64,000 bases of DNA, taken from contig NZ_SWFM01000008.1 in assembly GCF_005144865.1 (NCBI RefSeq), positions 1 to 64,000 on the forward strand, given 5' to 3'. The first letter of the stretch is position 1, and each line of letters begins with the position of its first letter. This document shows, piece by piece, positions 41,445-49,695 of this stretch. The translations under genes and the position numbers were made by a program. The stretch is from Guptibacillus hwajinpoensis. GTDB taxonomy: Bacteria > Bacillota > Bacilli > Bacillales > Guptibacillaceae. A model generated the notes under the pieces. It was not told the DNA's origin, made no database searches, and worked only from the letters and a program-made list of their open reading frames with translations.

Positions 41445-42823
41445 GAATTACGAAGAAGCGAATAGAGAATTTTAAAGCGGTTTTGTTAAATATTCTGGTG
41501 GTTACGAGTTTGTTCCTAACGTGGCAAATTTGGACGTTTGAACCAGACTATCAGAAAGAAACCGATCCAAAGGAAGCAAGTCCAGTAGGTGTGGAAGACG
41601 TTGACATTAATCAAGTCGTTAAGCCGAACCAAATCGTATATCATAAGAACAATCAACATTTTACTTCTTTCAATTCTGAAACGATTAGCCCATTCTACAC
41701 AACTTTCATCTCTGGAACAAAAATCAAATCCTTAACGATGGAAAACAATCTTAAGAGTGTACGTGAAATGGATAATAGTGTGGAGCTTATTTTTCCAACT
41801 CTACTATCGAATAATGTCTTGAAGAAGCTAATTAGTGTTCCAAAAGCCGATATCCCACTTGAGAAGTTTGATCGGATTATTATCCCTTCAGTTGCAACAG
41901 GTAAAAACAATGAGATTATATTCTTGAATACGTCAAGAGAGCTTGGTATGCGTGCAGCAGTTGAAGTATCTAGTGGAATGGAGAAGTGGTACGAAGATAA
42001 CTTTGCTACTTCTGATATAAAGAATGCGTTAACTGAAGAACAAGTCATAAGAGCAAAGGCTTTTCAAGTGAAAGAAGATTTGCCTGTTTTCTACATCCCT
42101 ATTCAGACACAAGTGATACCAACCTATGAGGTAAGCACGGACGAATTAGCGAATGAACAGAACTTTATAGAAGCTCTCTTCCCAGAGCAAGATCGTGTTG
42201 AAAAGAGCTCGTTTAATATTAAGACTGTCTACACAGATGGTAGTCGTGATTTAACATTTCTTGAAAATAAGTACATGGTTTTCAAAAACCTACCGTCTAC
42301 GACTGGACGCTATGTTGATAATGAGGCGCCGATTTTAAATGCTTATGGGTTTATTAATAAACACTTCGGTTTTCGCATCAATGATTTTAGCGAAGAGGAT
42401 TATTTACTAAGTGAATGGGCTTCCTCCTCTAAGACTGAAACAGATCAAATGACATTTCGCTTAAATACAGAAGGTTACCCTGTTTTCAGTTCTTCTTCTG
42501 AAGATCTTGATGAAATTAATGTGGTTGTTAAGAACAACGAAGTGAGTACGTATACGCGAATGCTAAAGAATATTCAATACGCTAATCCAATAGATGAGCG
42601 TCCGTTACCAGGTTATGATGAGGTGCTATCTCTCTTGAGTGAGGAGAGTTTTAAGCAGAGTGAAATTACAAACATCACAATCGGTTTTACAATTGATCGT
42701 TCTCTTAACCAATCCCAAGAATTCTCTCTCGTTCCACAGTGGTATATTAAATTAAACCAAGCGTGGACTCCTATTCAATCACTAAGCAATGAACAAGGAG
42801 GGGTAGCATTTGGACTGGAATAG
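41441..42823 (+). CDS. walH: WalK regulator WalH (YycH)
   Basis: 460 aa, one N-terminal transmembrane helix (FKAVLLNILVVTSLFLTWQIW) and a large extracytoplasmic part. In B. subtilis YycH and YycI contact WalK in the membrane and restrain it. The start overlaps the walK stop (ATGA). Assigned by operon position plus the YycH-like N-terminus. Confidence 0.9.
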   Translation: MRITKKRIENFKAVLLNILVVTSLFLTWQIWTFEPDYQKETDPKEASPVGVEDVDINQVVKPNQIVYHKNNQHFTSFNSETISPFYTTFISGTKIKSLTMENNLKSVREMDNSVELIFPTLLSNNVLKKLISVPKADIPLEKFDRIIIPSVATGKNNEIIFLNTSRELGMRAAVEVSSGMEKWYEDNFATSDIKNALTEEQVIRAKAFQVKEDLPVFYIPIQTQVIPTYEVSTDELANEQNFIEALFPEQDRVEKSSFNIKTVYTDGSRDLTFLENKYMVFKNLPSTTGRYVDNEAPILNAYGFINKHFGFRINDFSEEDYLLSEWASSSKTETDQMTFRLNTEGYPVFSSSSEDLDEINVVVKNNEVSTYTRMLKNIQYANPIDERPLPGYDEVLSLLSEESFKQSEITNITIGFTIDRSLNQSQEFSLVPQWYIKLNQAWTPIQSLSNEQGGVAFGLE

Positions 42824-43709
42824 AACGAAAACGATACTAATTCTAACCTTCCTTGTGTTTAATATCTTTCTTGCAAGTGACTTATATAAAAAGCAGACAG
42901 ATATAAGTGGTCTTGAGATGCAGAATCAAGTTACGCTTGATGAACAGCTAAAAGACTTAAATGTAACGTATGATAATGATCCTTCTCTTCAGTCTAAGAA
43001 AATGGCTTTTATTAGTGGGAATGTTCATTACTTTACAGACAAAGAGGAAAAAACACTCGAAGAGAATACAAGTCAGGATATTACGATTAATGGTCGAAAG
43101 CTCATTTCCACGCTTAAAAAGCCATATCTAATTAGTGATCCAGATGCACCTTCAGCATATTCTATTTTTCTAGAAACGTATGTATACGAAGGTGGAAAGT
43201 ATCAATATTTTAGAAAAGATTCCAATGATCCTAATATTGTTTACTTTGTAGAAACTCATGAAGATAAACCACTCTACAGTCAAGATTCTGGTATGGTCGT
43301 TGTGACGTTAGAAGATGATAAAATCGTATCCTACACTCAGACTTACTTGAACTTGAAGGAAATAGTGAAAGAGCGTAAGATTGATCCCGTCTCTGAAACG
43401 ATTGGTCTCTTAGTTAGTCAACAAGATATTGTCGCTTATGATAAAGTCCAAGATGTCTCTATTGGCTATTATACAGTGACAAGTGAAGACGAGAGGGATA
43501 CTTTTGTATTCGTGCCAACTTGGCGAGTTGTTGTGGAGAATAAAAAGAATGATAAACCTGAGCGGTATTATTATGTAAATGCGATCGAGAAAACTGTTTT
43601 TAGTGACTCGGAAGAAAATACTGAGAGTGATAACGAAGAGGAAGATGAAAGTAACGACAAAACGTTTGACCCGGATTCTTCATCACCTCAGTCAACCAAA
43701 GGCGATTAG
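42810..43709 (+). CDS. walI: WalK regulator WalI (YycI)
   Basis: 299 aa with an N-terminal helix (TKTILILTFLVFNIFLASDLY) typical of YycI, an outside domain and a long acidic C-terminal tail (EENTESDNEEEDESND). Starts with TTG at 42810, overlapping walH by 14 bases; GGAGGGG lies upstream within walH. Confidence 0.9.
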   Translation: MDWNRTKTILILTFLVFNIFLASDLYKKQTDISGLEMQNQVTLDEQLKDLNVTYDNDPSLQSKKMAFISGNVHYFTDKEEKTLEENTSQDITINGRKLISTLKKPYLISDPDAPSAYSIFLETYVYEGGKYQYFRKDSNDPNIVYFVETHEDKPLYSQDSGMVVVTLEDDKIVSYTQTYLNLKEIVKERKIDPVSETIGLLVSQQDIVAYDKVQDVSIGYYTVTSEDERDTFVFVPTWRVVVENKKNDKPERYYYVNAIEKTVFSDSEENTESDNEEEDESNDKTFDPDSSSPQSTKGD

Positions 43710-43733
43710 TAGTTAGTAGGAGAGGAATGTAGT

Positions 43734-44528
43734 ATGTCTCTTGAATTTAGCGTGCTTGCAAGCGGAAGCACTGGTAATGCTATTTACGTCGGTACAAAGA
43801 AGCATAAGCTTCTTATTGATGCTGGCTTAAGTGGTAAGAAATTAGAAGAATTGTTTGCAAAAGCCCATCTAGATCCTAAAGATCTAGATGGGTTGCTTGT
43901 GACCCATGAACATAGTGATCATATTAAGGGTTTAGGTATATTTGCGAGGCGATATAAGCTACCGATCTATGCAAATGCAAAGACTTGGGATGCAATGAGT
44001 GGTCTTATTGGTGAAATTCCTGTTGATCAGAAATTTCATTTCGATATGGAAACCGTTAAAACATTTTCGGATCTTGATGTTGAATCTTTTGGTGTCTCAC
44101 ACGATGCTGCAGAGCCAATGTTCTATGTGTTTCATCACGAAGGAAAGAAGCTGAGCATTGCAACAGATCTAGGCTATGTTAGTGATCGAATAAAAGGTAC
44201 AATTCGTGATTCTGACATGATGGTTTTTGAGTCCAATCACGATATTAATATGCTTATGATGGGCCGTTATCCATGGAATGTGAAACGAAGAATTCTTGGA
44301 GACATGGGTCATGTTTCAAATGAAGATGCTGGAGCTGCGTTAGCAGATGTTATAGGTGATCAAACGAAGCGTATTTATTTAGCCCATTTAAGTAAAGATA
44401 ATAACATGAAAGACCTGGCAAGACTGTCTGTCCAACAAACGCTTGAACAAAATGGGTTTTTGATAGGAGATAAAATTGATTTATACGATACTGATCCTAT
44501 GAATCCAACGCTCGTCACAACGTTATAA
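43734..44528 (+). CDS. walJ: Metallo-beta-lactamase fold exonuclease WalJ (YycJ)
   Basis: 264 aa. The metal-binding motif [12 protein letters not shown] near residue 57 and the later FESNHD and GDMGHVS are typical of the YycJ/WalJ family, a 5'-3' exonuclease-like protein linked to DNA replication and division. AGGAGAGG upstream. Confidence 0.94.
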   Translation: MSLEFSVLASGSTGNAIYVGTKKHKLLIDAGLSGKKLEELFAKAHLDPKDLDGLLVTHEHSDHIKGLGIFARRYKLPIYANAKTWDAMSGLIGEIPVDQKFHFDMETVKTFSDLDVESFGVSHDAAEPMFYVFHHEGKKLSIATDLGYVSDRIKGTIRDSDMMVFESNHDINMLMMGRYPWNVKRRILGDMGHVSNEDAGAALADVIGDQTKRIYLAHLSKDNNMKDLARLSVQQTLEQNGFLIGDKIDLYDTDPMNPTLVTTL

Positions 44529-44622
44529 CTGCTATTGTTAGGCTCTTTGTGTCTATTTTTTTCAAGCAACTTTTCAGCTGTCGCACAGGTCTCCTTTTTA
44601 TTTGAAAGGAAAGGTGAAGAAA

Positions 44623-45831
44623 TTGGGCTATTATGATGGCGACGATTATAATCAACCAAAGAAGCAGAAAGGTAATCGTGGTGGTGCGTTTACAGCTGGG
44701 CTTTTAGGGGCTGTTCTTGGCGCATTGTTAATTCTTTTCACAGTTCCAGCTCTATCAGACTTTGGAGTCGTTCCTGAAGTTGCTCCTGAACCTGAGGAAG
44801 AGAGCGGTGTAGGGAACCAGGGTGCTACGACGCAAGACATAAGTATTGATGTGACGAATGATATTACATCTGCTGTTGAGAATGTAGGTAAAGCTGTCGT
44901 TGGGGTTATTAATTTACAAAAGACAGATTTCTGGGCTGAAGATTATGGTGAGGCCGGTGCTGGTTCGGGTGTTATTTATAAAAAAGAAGGTAAGCAAGCC
45001 TTCGTTGTTACAAATAATCACGTTGTCGAAGGTGCTGGACAGATTGAGGTTAGTTTAAACGCCGAGAAACGCGTTCCTGCGGAGCTTGTAGGCACTGACC
45101 CTCTTATGGACCTTGCCGTACTTAAAATCCCCTCAGAATCGGTTACAACGGTTGCAGAGTTTGGTGATTCGGATACGTTGAAGCCTGGTGAACCTGCGAT
45201 TGCAATCGGAAATCCACTTGGTTTCCTTGAAGGAACAGTCACACAGGGAATTATCAGTAATCCGGAGCGTTCATTCCCTGTTGATACTGATCAAAATGGA
45301 ACGATTGATTGGAATGCTGACGTAATTCAGACAGATGCATCAATTAATCCAGGAAATAGCGGTGGAGCACTGATTAATATTTCCGGACAGTTAATTGGTA
45401 TTAACTCAATGAAAATTGCGCAATCCAGTGTTGAAGGTATTGGTTTTTCAATCCCAATTAATATGGCTGCCCCCATCATAAATGACCTAGAGTCCTATGG
45501 CGAAGTAAGAAGACCAGAGATTGGCATTGGCACTAAATCACTGTCTGAAATACCGACCTATCATTGGAGTGAATCGCTTAAGCTTCCAAAGGATGTTGAT
45601 TATGGCGTTGTAGTGATGAGCGTTTTTCCAACTTCATCTGCAGATCAAGCTGGTTTGAAAGAACTTGATGTTATTACTGCAATGGATGGTAAGCAAATTA
45701 AAAACTCGATTGAACTTCGAAAATTTCTTTATACCAAGAAGAAAATTGGAGCTAAAGTTAAACTTACAATTTATCGCGAAGGAACAAAACAAGAAGTGGA
45801 TCTAACACTTGCAGAACAACAGAGCTCTTAA
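44623..45831 (+). CDS. Membrane-anchored serine protease HtrA-like (YycK/HtrC)
   Basis: About 402 aa. One N-terminal helix (GLLGAVLGALLILFTVPAL), a trypsin-like domain with His in TNNHVVEGAG, Asp in DPLMDLAVLK and Ser in NPGNSGGAL, and a C-terminal PDZ domain. It handles misfolded proteins outside the membrane. The start is uncertain: TTG at 44623 follows AAAGGTGAAG, and GTG at 44614 is the alternative. Last gene of the wal operon. Confidence 0.92.
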   Translation: MGYYDGDDYNQPKKQKGNRGGAFTAGLLGAVLGALLILFTVPALSDFGVVPEVAPEPEEESGVGNQGATTQDISIDVTNDITSAVENVGKAVVGVINLQKTDFWAEDYGEAGAGSGVIYKKEGKQAFVVTNNHVVEGAGQIEVSLNAEKRVPAELVGTDPLMDLAVLKIPSESVTTVAEFGDSDTLKPGEPAIAIGNPLGFLEGTVTQGIISNPERSFPVDTDQNGTIDWNADVIQTDASINPGNSGGALINISGQLIGINSMKIAQSSVEGIGFSIPINMAAPIINDLESYGEVRRPEIGIGTKSLSEIPTYHWSESLKLPKDVDYGVVVMSVFPTSSADQAGLKELDVITAMDGKQIKNSIELRKFLYTKKKIGAKVKLTIYREGTKQEVDLTLAEQQSS

Positions 45832-45835
45832 AAAC

Positions 45836-45866
45836 AACAGGAGGGGGAACTCTCCTGTTTCCTTTT
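45836..45866 (+). terminator. wal operon terminator
   Basis: AACAGGAG-GGGGAACT-CTCCTGTT followed by TCCTTTT, directly after htrA. Confidence 0.82.
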
Positions 45867-45914
45867 GATAAAAACTTATGCACAGTGGATAACTAGTGAA
45901 CAAGGAGGGATCAT

Positions 45915-46079
45915 ATGAAATTACTTTGTTGTGAAGATCATGTTGAGCTAGCGCTCGATGTAGCCGTCGATGAAACAGGTCATTTTCCAGTACTAGAAAA
46001 GGTACAAGAAGATATGAACGGTTTGTCCACAACCTGTGAATACTGCAATAATCCTGCAACATATATAGTGTCGAACTAA
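45915..46079 (+). CDS. CxxH/CxxC small zinc-ribbon-like protein YyzF
   Basis: 54 aa, MKLLCCEDHVELALDVAVDE at the start and CEYCNNPATYIVSN at the end, i.e. CxxH plus CxxC, probably one zinc site. A gene of this kind sits between htrA and rlmH in many bacilli. CAAGGAGG precedes the ATG. Function unknown. Confidence 0.85.
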   Translation: MKLLCCEDHVELALDVAVDETGHFPVLEKVQEDMNGLSTTCEYCNNPATYIVSN

Positions 46080-46094
46080 TATTCGGTCACGACA

Positions 46095-46159
46095 TGTGGA
46101 TGAAAATTGTGTATATGTGGATAAAATCTGTGGATAACCTGTTTATTTTCTGTGGATTT
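46095..46159. promoter_or_regulatory. DnaA-box cluster upstream of rlmH
   Basis: Four like-oriented boxes: TGTGGATGA (46095), TGTGGATAA (46116), TGTGGATAA (46129) and TGTGGATTT (46151). Further box-like 9-mers lie at 45883 (AGTGGATAA) and inside yyzF (TTGTCCACA). From memory, B. subtilis has a DnaA-box cluster at the orthologous gene yydA. Likely a DnaA titration or regulatory site. Confidence 0.7.
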
Positions 46160-46188
46160 ACGAAAAAGCGAACAAGTGGGGATAAGTA

Positions 46189-46668
46189 ATGAACATAAGT
46201 ATCGTAACGGTAGGAAAACTGAAAGAGAAATATTTAAAACAAGGTATTGCTGAGTACACAAAACGATTAGGTCCGTTTGCCAAGATCGAAGTAATCGAAG
46301 TAGCAGATGAAAAGGCGCCCGAGAATTTAAGTGAAACTGAAATGACTCAAGTTAAAAAGGCGGAGGGAGATCGCATTCTAAGTAAAATCTCATCTGATGC
46401 ACATGTGATCGCTCTCGCAATTAATGGAAAGATGAAAACATCTGAACAGCTTGCTCACGATTTGGATCAGCTTGCTACCTATGGAAAAAGCAAAGTGGCA
46501 TTTGTAATTGGTGGCTCGCTTGGATTAAGTGAAGATGTACTTAAAAGAGCAAATGATACACTCTCTTTTTCTAAAATGACTTTTCCTCATCAATTAATGC
46601 GCTTAGTGCTTGTTGAGCAAGTTTATAGGGCTTTTAAAATTAATAGAGGTGAACCGTATCATAAGTGA
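46189..46668 (+). CDS. rlmH: 23S rRNA pseudouridine1915-N3-methyltransferase RlmH (OrfX)
   Basis: SPOUT methyltransferase, 159 aa, full length: [20 protein letters not shown] at the start, SAM-pocket [16 protein letters not shown] near residue 105, and the C-terminal [19 protein letters not shown]. Its last codons form the left attachment site of the island. The insertion leaves the protein intact because both att copies encode GEPYHK and a stop. Its own terminator is now 13.8 kb away. Confidence 0.97.
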   Translation: MNISIVTVGKLKEKYLKQGIAEYTKRLGPFAKIEVIEVADEKAPENLSETEMTQVKKAEGDRILSKISSDAHVIALAINGKMKTSEQLAHDLDQLATYGKSKVAFVIGGSLGLSEDVLKRANDTLSFSKMTFPHQLMRLVLVEQVYRAFKINRGEPYHK

Positions 46669-48333
46669 GGGTAAAATAGAAAGGGACTTCAATGTGTCCC
46701 TTATCTCTTTGTCCGTTGGATTTTTGTCTAAGATTGATAAATCAACCTTCTTATCAGGAGCATAGCTTCCGAGCTTCCTTACAAGGTCTTTTGTCTTTTT
46801 TTTTACACCAGCTGGCGTGAAATCGAAGTGAAGATGTATCTTGTTTATTTGTCTCCCTTCTCTTCGAGAGGCAGCCGTAGGTGTGATCTCTATCTCTTTT
46901 ATGATCATCCGAAGGAGTTCTTTCTTTTCTTCACTGTCAGCCTGCTCTAAAATGCTATCGAGATTTCTTACAAAGTAAAGCAACGCCATCAAGTCTATTG
47001 GTTTACTTGATGTATTTGTTAGCTTTTCTTCGATGTCTTCTAGGTGATGTTGGTAGGAAAGTTTAGCTTGTTGCTGTTCTTTTAATTTTTCAGTGAACAT
47101 AGGCAGTAGTTCAGGGTCTTTCATTAAGCTGTCAGTTATATTAGCAATATACTTTTCGCTTTTATTTATAGATGCTTCCAGGCGTTTCTTTTCTTCCAAT
47201 AGAGGTGCTTTTGCGTGCTCTCTTTCCTTATTCATTTTTTGAACTAGTCGCTGGAGGGTTTGTGACTCTGTCACAATACGTTTGAACTCTTGAAGAACCT
47301 GGCGTTCTGCAACATCTGCATTAATGCTATTAGCAGAGCATTCTGACGCTCCTTTATTATGAAATGTACCACATTTATAATATCGATAAGTTTTATTTGG
47401 TCCCTTGGATTTTCCAGCCACCATCCCTGCACCACATTGGGGACAGCGGATTAGTTTTGTCAGAATATAAGGATGGTCTGATTGGACAGGTTTATAAGAA
47501 CGAACAGAGCGCTTTTGCTGTACTCTCTCCCATAGATCTTGTGGGATGATTGGATCGTGTTCCCCATCAACTATTATGGCAGCATTATTTTTACCCGAAC
47601 GTCTTTTCTCAGCCCAGTTCTCATATTGGTTAAAGCGCACTTTTCCAATATATACTGGATTATCCAATATCCCTTTCAATGTTCCTATAGAGAACACATT
47701 TCCTCTCTTAGTGTTGTACCCTTTACGATTCAGAATACCAACAATCTTTTTGTAACCGAACCCTTGATCAGCGTAAGCAAATATTTCTTTTACAATTTTG
47801 GCTTCATCTTCATTTACCATTAGCTTCTTTTCTTTAGCGTCATATCCAAAACATTGTCCGCCATTCCATTTTCCTTCTTTAGCTCTTTGAGTCATCCCCA
47901 TTTTCACCCTACCCACAATCTGTTCTCTCTCCATTTCAGCCAATGAGCTTAATACAGTATAAAACATCTTTCCATGTGGAGTCGTGGTGTCTATGTTTTC
48001 TGACAAGCTAATGAGCTGCACCCCATGAATTCCTAAGGTTTCCACAATTTCGAGTGAATCCCGTGTTTTCCTAGCTAATCTGTCCAGCTTATATACAATT
48101 ACTGCTTCAAACTTTTTTTGTTTGGCATCCTCTAATAACTGAATCATTTGAGGGCGGCCATTTATGCTTTTCCCACTTTTTCCTTCATCAATATACTCCG
48201 ATATGATCGTTAGGTTATGTTTCTCTGCAAAAGTGTTTAATAAGTCCTTCTGCGCTTTAATACTATAACCTTCTGTAGCCTGTTCTTCTGTACTAACACG
48301 GGCATACATTACTGCTTGCAATAACTTTTCCAT
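46603..48333 (-). CDS. Large serine recombinase (island integrase)
   Basis: 576 aa. N-terminal resolvase domain with catalytic Ser14 in YARVSTEEQ, the arginine motif YKLDRLARK and GRVKMGM; a Recombinase domain (about 165-270); a zinc ribbon CPQC...YYKC...SEC at about 297-335; then a coiled coil (about 355-420). It integrates and excises the island at rlmH. AGGAGG lies before the ATG. The frame runs through attL into the antisense of rlmH, so roughly the last 15 residues are written in host DNA; in the circular form it would end with a different short tail. Ccr recombinases and phage integrases share this layout. Confidence 0.93.
   Translation of the reverse strand: MEKLLQAVMYARVSTEEQATEGYSIKAQKDLLNTFAEKHNLTIISEYIDEGKSGKSINGRPQMIQLLEDAKQKKFEAVIVYKLDRLARKTRDSLEIVETLGIHGVQLISLSENIDTTTPHGKMFYTVLSSLAEMEREQIVGRVKMGMTQRAKEGKWNGGQCFGYDAKEKKLMVNEDEAKIVKEIFAYADQGFGYKKIVGILNRKGYNTKRGNVFSIGTLKGILDNPVYIGKVRFNQYENWAEKRRSGKNNAAIIVDGEHDPIIPQDLWERVQQKRSVRSYKPVQSDHPYILTKLIRCPQCGAGMVAGKSKGPNKTYRYYKCGTFHNKGASECSANSINADVAERQVLQEFKRIVTESQTLQRLVQKMNKEREHAKAPLLEEKKRLEASINKSEKYIANITDSLMKDPELLPMFTEKLKEQQQAKLSYQHHLEDIEEKLTNTSSKPIDLMALLYFVRNLDSILEQADSEEKKELLRMIIKEIEITPTAASRREGRQINKIHLHFDFTPAGVKKKTKDLVRKLGSYAPDKKVDLSILDKNPTDKEIRDTLKSLSILPSLMIRFTSINFKSPINLLNKH
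46648..46664. other. attL (left attachment site, within rlmH)
   Basis: GGTGAACCGTATCATAA, identical to the copy at 60475. On the element side AGGGTAAA (46668-46675) is the arm that pairs with TTTACCCT of the right end in the reconstructed attP. A hairpin AAGGGAC-TTCAATGT-GTCCCTT at 46681-46702 could replace the lost rlmH terminator, although it is also recombinase coding sequence. Confidence 0.85.
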
Positions 48334-48360
48334 CTGAATTCCTCCTCGTATATAAAAATG

Positions 48361-48382
48361 GAAGAGGCAAAAATGCCTCTTC
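48361..48382 (-). terminator. Terminator of the 124-aa island gene
   Basis: GAAGAGGCA-AAAA-TGCCTCTTC; read on the reverse strand it is followed by CATTTTTATA. Confidence 0.75.
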
Positions 48383-48390
48383 GTAATCTT

Positions 48391-48765
48391 TTAAAATGGT
48401 GCAGGACGATTCTCTAACTTTCTGTAAAGTGCTTTGGATCCATTTGGAAGTTCTTCTTCTGTAAGAGTACCGTCAACATCATACGGTACTTTATCATCAA
48501 GATATGACATTCTCCATCGCTTTTGGACGAGCTGGCGGTAAACATCAGAGTAATTCAGTTGAAGCATCACCAAGGTGTGATCTCTTCTTCCTAAAGTTCT
48601 TTCAAGGTAATGATGGAGTTCATCAATTTTCTGTAACAATATTTCTTTATCGTTACCTTGAGCATACTGCATCGCTTTAACCATAAAGCAAAGGTAATCC
48701 TCCAAAGTATCCCAACAACCTAAATCGTAAGTTCTCCAATTGGGTAATTGTAGTGTTATATCCAC
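48391..48765 (-). CDS. Hypothetical island protein, 124 aa
   Basis: Not recognised. The start is GTG at 48765, with AGGAGGAA 6 bases upstream; the longer frame from 48798 contains that binding site. The protein begins VDITLQLPNWRTYDLGCWDT, is helical and charged, contains RTLGRRDHTLVMLQLNYSDVY, and ends in an acidic-proline stretch. No membrane segment. It lies between the recombinase and the small gene next to the XRE regulator, all on the minus strand, so it may aid recombination or its control; that is a guess. Confidence 0.7.
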   Translation of the reverse strand: MDITLQLPNWRTYDLGCWDTLEDYLCFMVKAMQYAQGNDKEILLQKIDELHHYLERTLGRRDHTLVMLQLNYSDVYRQLVQKRWRMSYLDDKVPYDVDGTLTEEELPNGSKALYRKLENRPAPF

Positions 48766-48826
48766 TTTAATTCCTCCTGTATTTTGTTTTTTTGACAAAG
48801 CACAACCTGGGGATAATAGGAAATAG

Positions 48827-48991
48827 CTATCCGTCCTTTTCCTTTGCTACCTTCGAATGTTCCCAGTCATACAATGCTTTTGACATCAAAAGCGCAACTC
48901 TATCCAAAAAAGCCTCTTCATTATTTGGTAGGTTCCCCTGTCTCCTTTCGTTACAATTAATACCTTTTAAGGTTGAATTATTGTTAATCAT
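48827..48991 (-). CDS. Small hypothetical protein, 54 aa
   Basis: Starts at ATG 48991 with GAGGAGG upstream, overlapping the stop of the XRE regulator gene (ATGATTAA), so it is translationally coupled to it. MINNNSTLKGINCNERRQGN then a helical NEEAFLDRVALLMSKALYDWE. Not recognised. Codon pattern and coupling support a real gene. Confidence 0.6.
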   Translation of the reverse strand: MINNNSTLKGINCNERRQGNLPNNEEAFLDRVALLMSKALYDWEHSKVAKEKDG

Positions 48992-49565
48992 AAGGGATTT
49001 CCTCCTCATTATTTGATAACTTTTTCAAAGCTGTTAGCTGGGAATCCCATTTCTCTTTTCTTGCTTTTAATTTATCAACGAAAAACTCAATCTCTTTCAT
49101 AAACTCCTCTATTTCCAATGGTGTTAAGTGGAGGGTTGTTGCCACGTCTTCCAAGGGTTCAGGATTCTCACTATTTAAGGAAGAAATGGTGTAAGCCAGA
49201 TTAACTTGATAAGCCTCCCTGAAAAGTGGACCCGCATCTAAACTCGAATGATTCTGTCCAAATATTGTGAATGGAGTAGGAGAACTATAGTATTCATTAA
49301 AGAAAACATTAATAGGTACATTGAAGTATTTGCTCAAATTCTGGAGTAAATCAAGATTTGGATTTTTAGTAAAACCAGACTCTAGTTTGGTAAGAACTGA
49401 AGGACCTACCCCGATGTCGTTTGCTACTTTGGAAATAGTGTAAACTCCTCCGTTCATTACTGAAGCTGTTTTTCGTATCCACTCAATCCGTTCATTTACG
49501 CTTTCTTTTCCAGCTAGTTCTTCTAGATCTTGTTCGCTGGTTTGATAGGCTTGTCTGTTGTACAT
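48984..49565 (-). CDS. XRE-family transcriptional regulator
   Basis: 193 aa. The HTH is YTISKVANDIGVGPSVLTKLE with NLSKYFNVPINVFF after it, typical of XRE repressors; the C-terminal half is helical and unassigned. The ATG at 49565 has AAGGAGAG upstream; the in-frame GTG at 49574 is in that region and is rejected. It is transcribed away from the putative 1.1-kb RNA and probably binds the palindrome between them. Confidence 0.85.
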   Translation of the reverse strand: MYNRQAYQTSEQDLEELAGKESVNERIEWIRKTASVMNGGVYTISKVANDIGVGPSVLTKLESGFTKNPNLDLLQNLSKYFNVPINVFFNEYYSSPTPFTIFGQNHSSLDAGPLFREAYQVNLAYTISSLNSENPEPLEDVATTLHLTPLEIEEFMKEIEFFVDKLKARKEKWDSQLTALKKLSNNEEEIPYD

Positions 49566-49605
49566 AGTTTGCACTCTCCTTTCGATAAGTTAAATATAGC
49601 ATGTA

Positions 49606-49621
49606 TTTTCTAATTAGAAAA
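49606..49621. promoter_or_regulatory. Candidate operator palindrome
   Basis: TTTTCTAATTAGAAAA, a perfect 16-bp palindrome about 40 bases upstream of the XRE gene, next to a TATATT -10-like box for that gene (reverse strand). A shorter related TTCTAGAA lies at 49673-49680 inside the divergent promoter. Fits a repressor acting on both directions. Confidence 0.5.
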
Positions 49622-49660
49622 ATTATTTGCTCATAAATTATATAAATAGATAAAAAGTTG

Positions 49661-49689
49661 TTGACTTTGGCATTCTAGAAGGATAAAAA
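49661..49689 (+). promoter_or_regulatory. Promoter of the putative large RNA
   Basis: TTGACT (49661-49666), 17-base spacer, TAAAAA (49684-49689), in an AT-rich context. Transcription would start near 49696 and run rightwards into a region without genes. Confidence 0.55.
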
Positions 49690-49695
49690 TATATT

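Noticed and set aside
46681..46702. Hairpin AAGGGAC/GTCCCTT as a firm rlmH terminator.
   Set aside because: It is inside recombinase coding sequence and the following T run is poor; kept only as a possibility under attL.
48792..49016. 74-aa plus-strand frame opposite the XRE-linked genes.
   Set aside because: Antisense shadow of the coupled minus-strand genes, which have good start signals.
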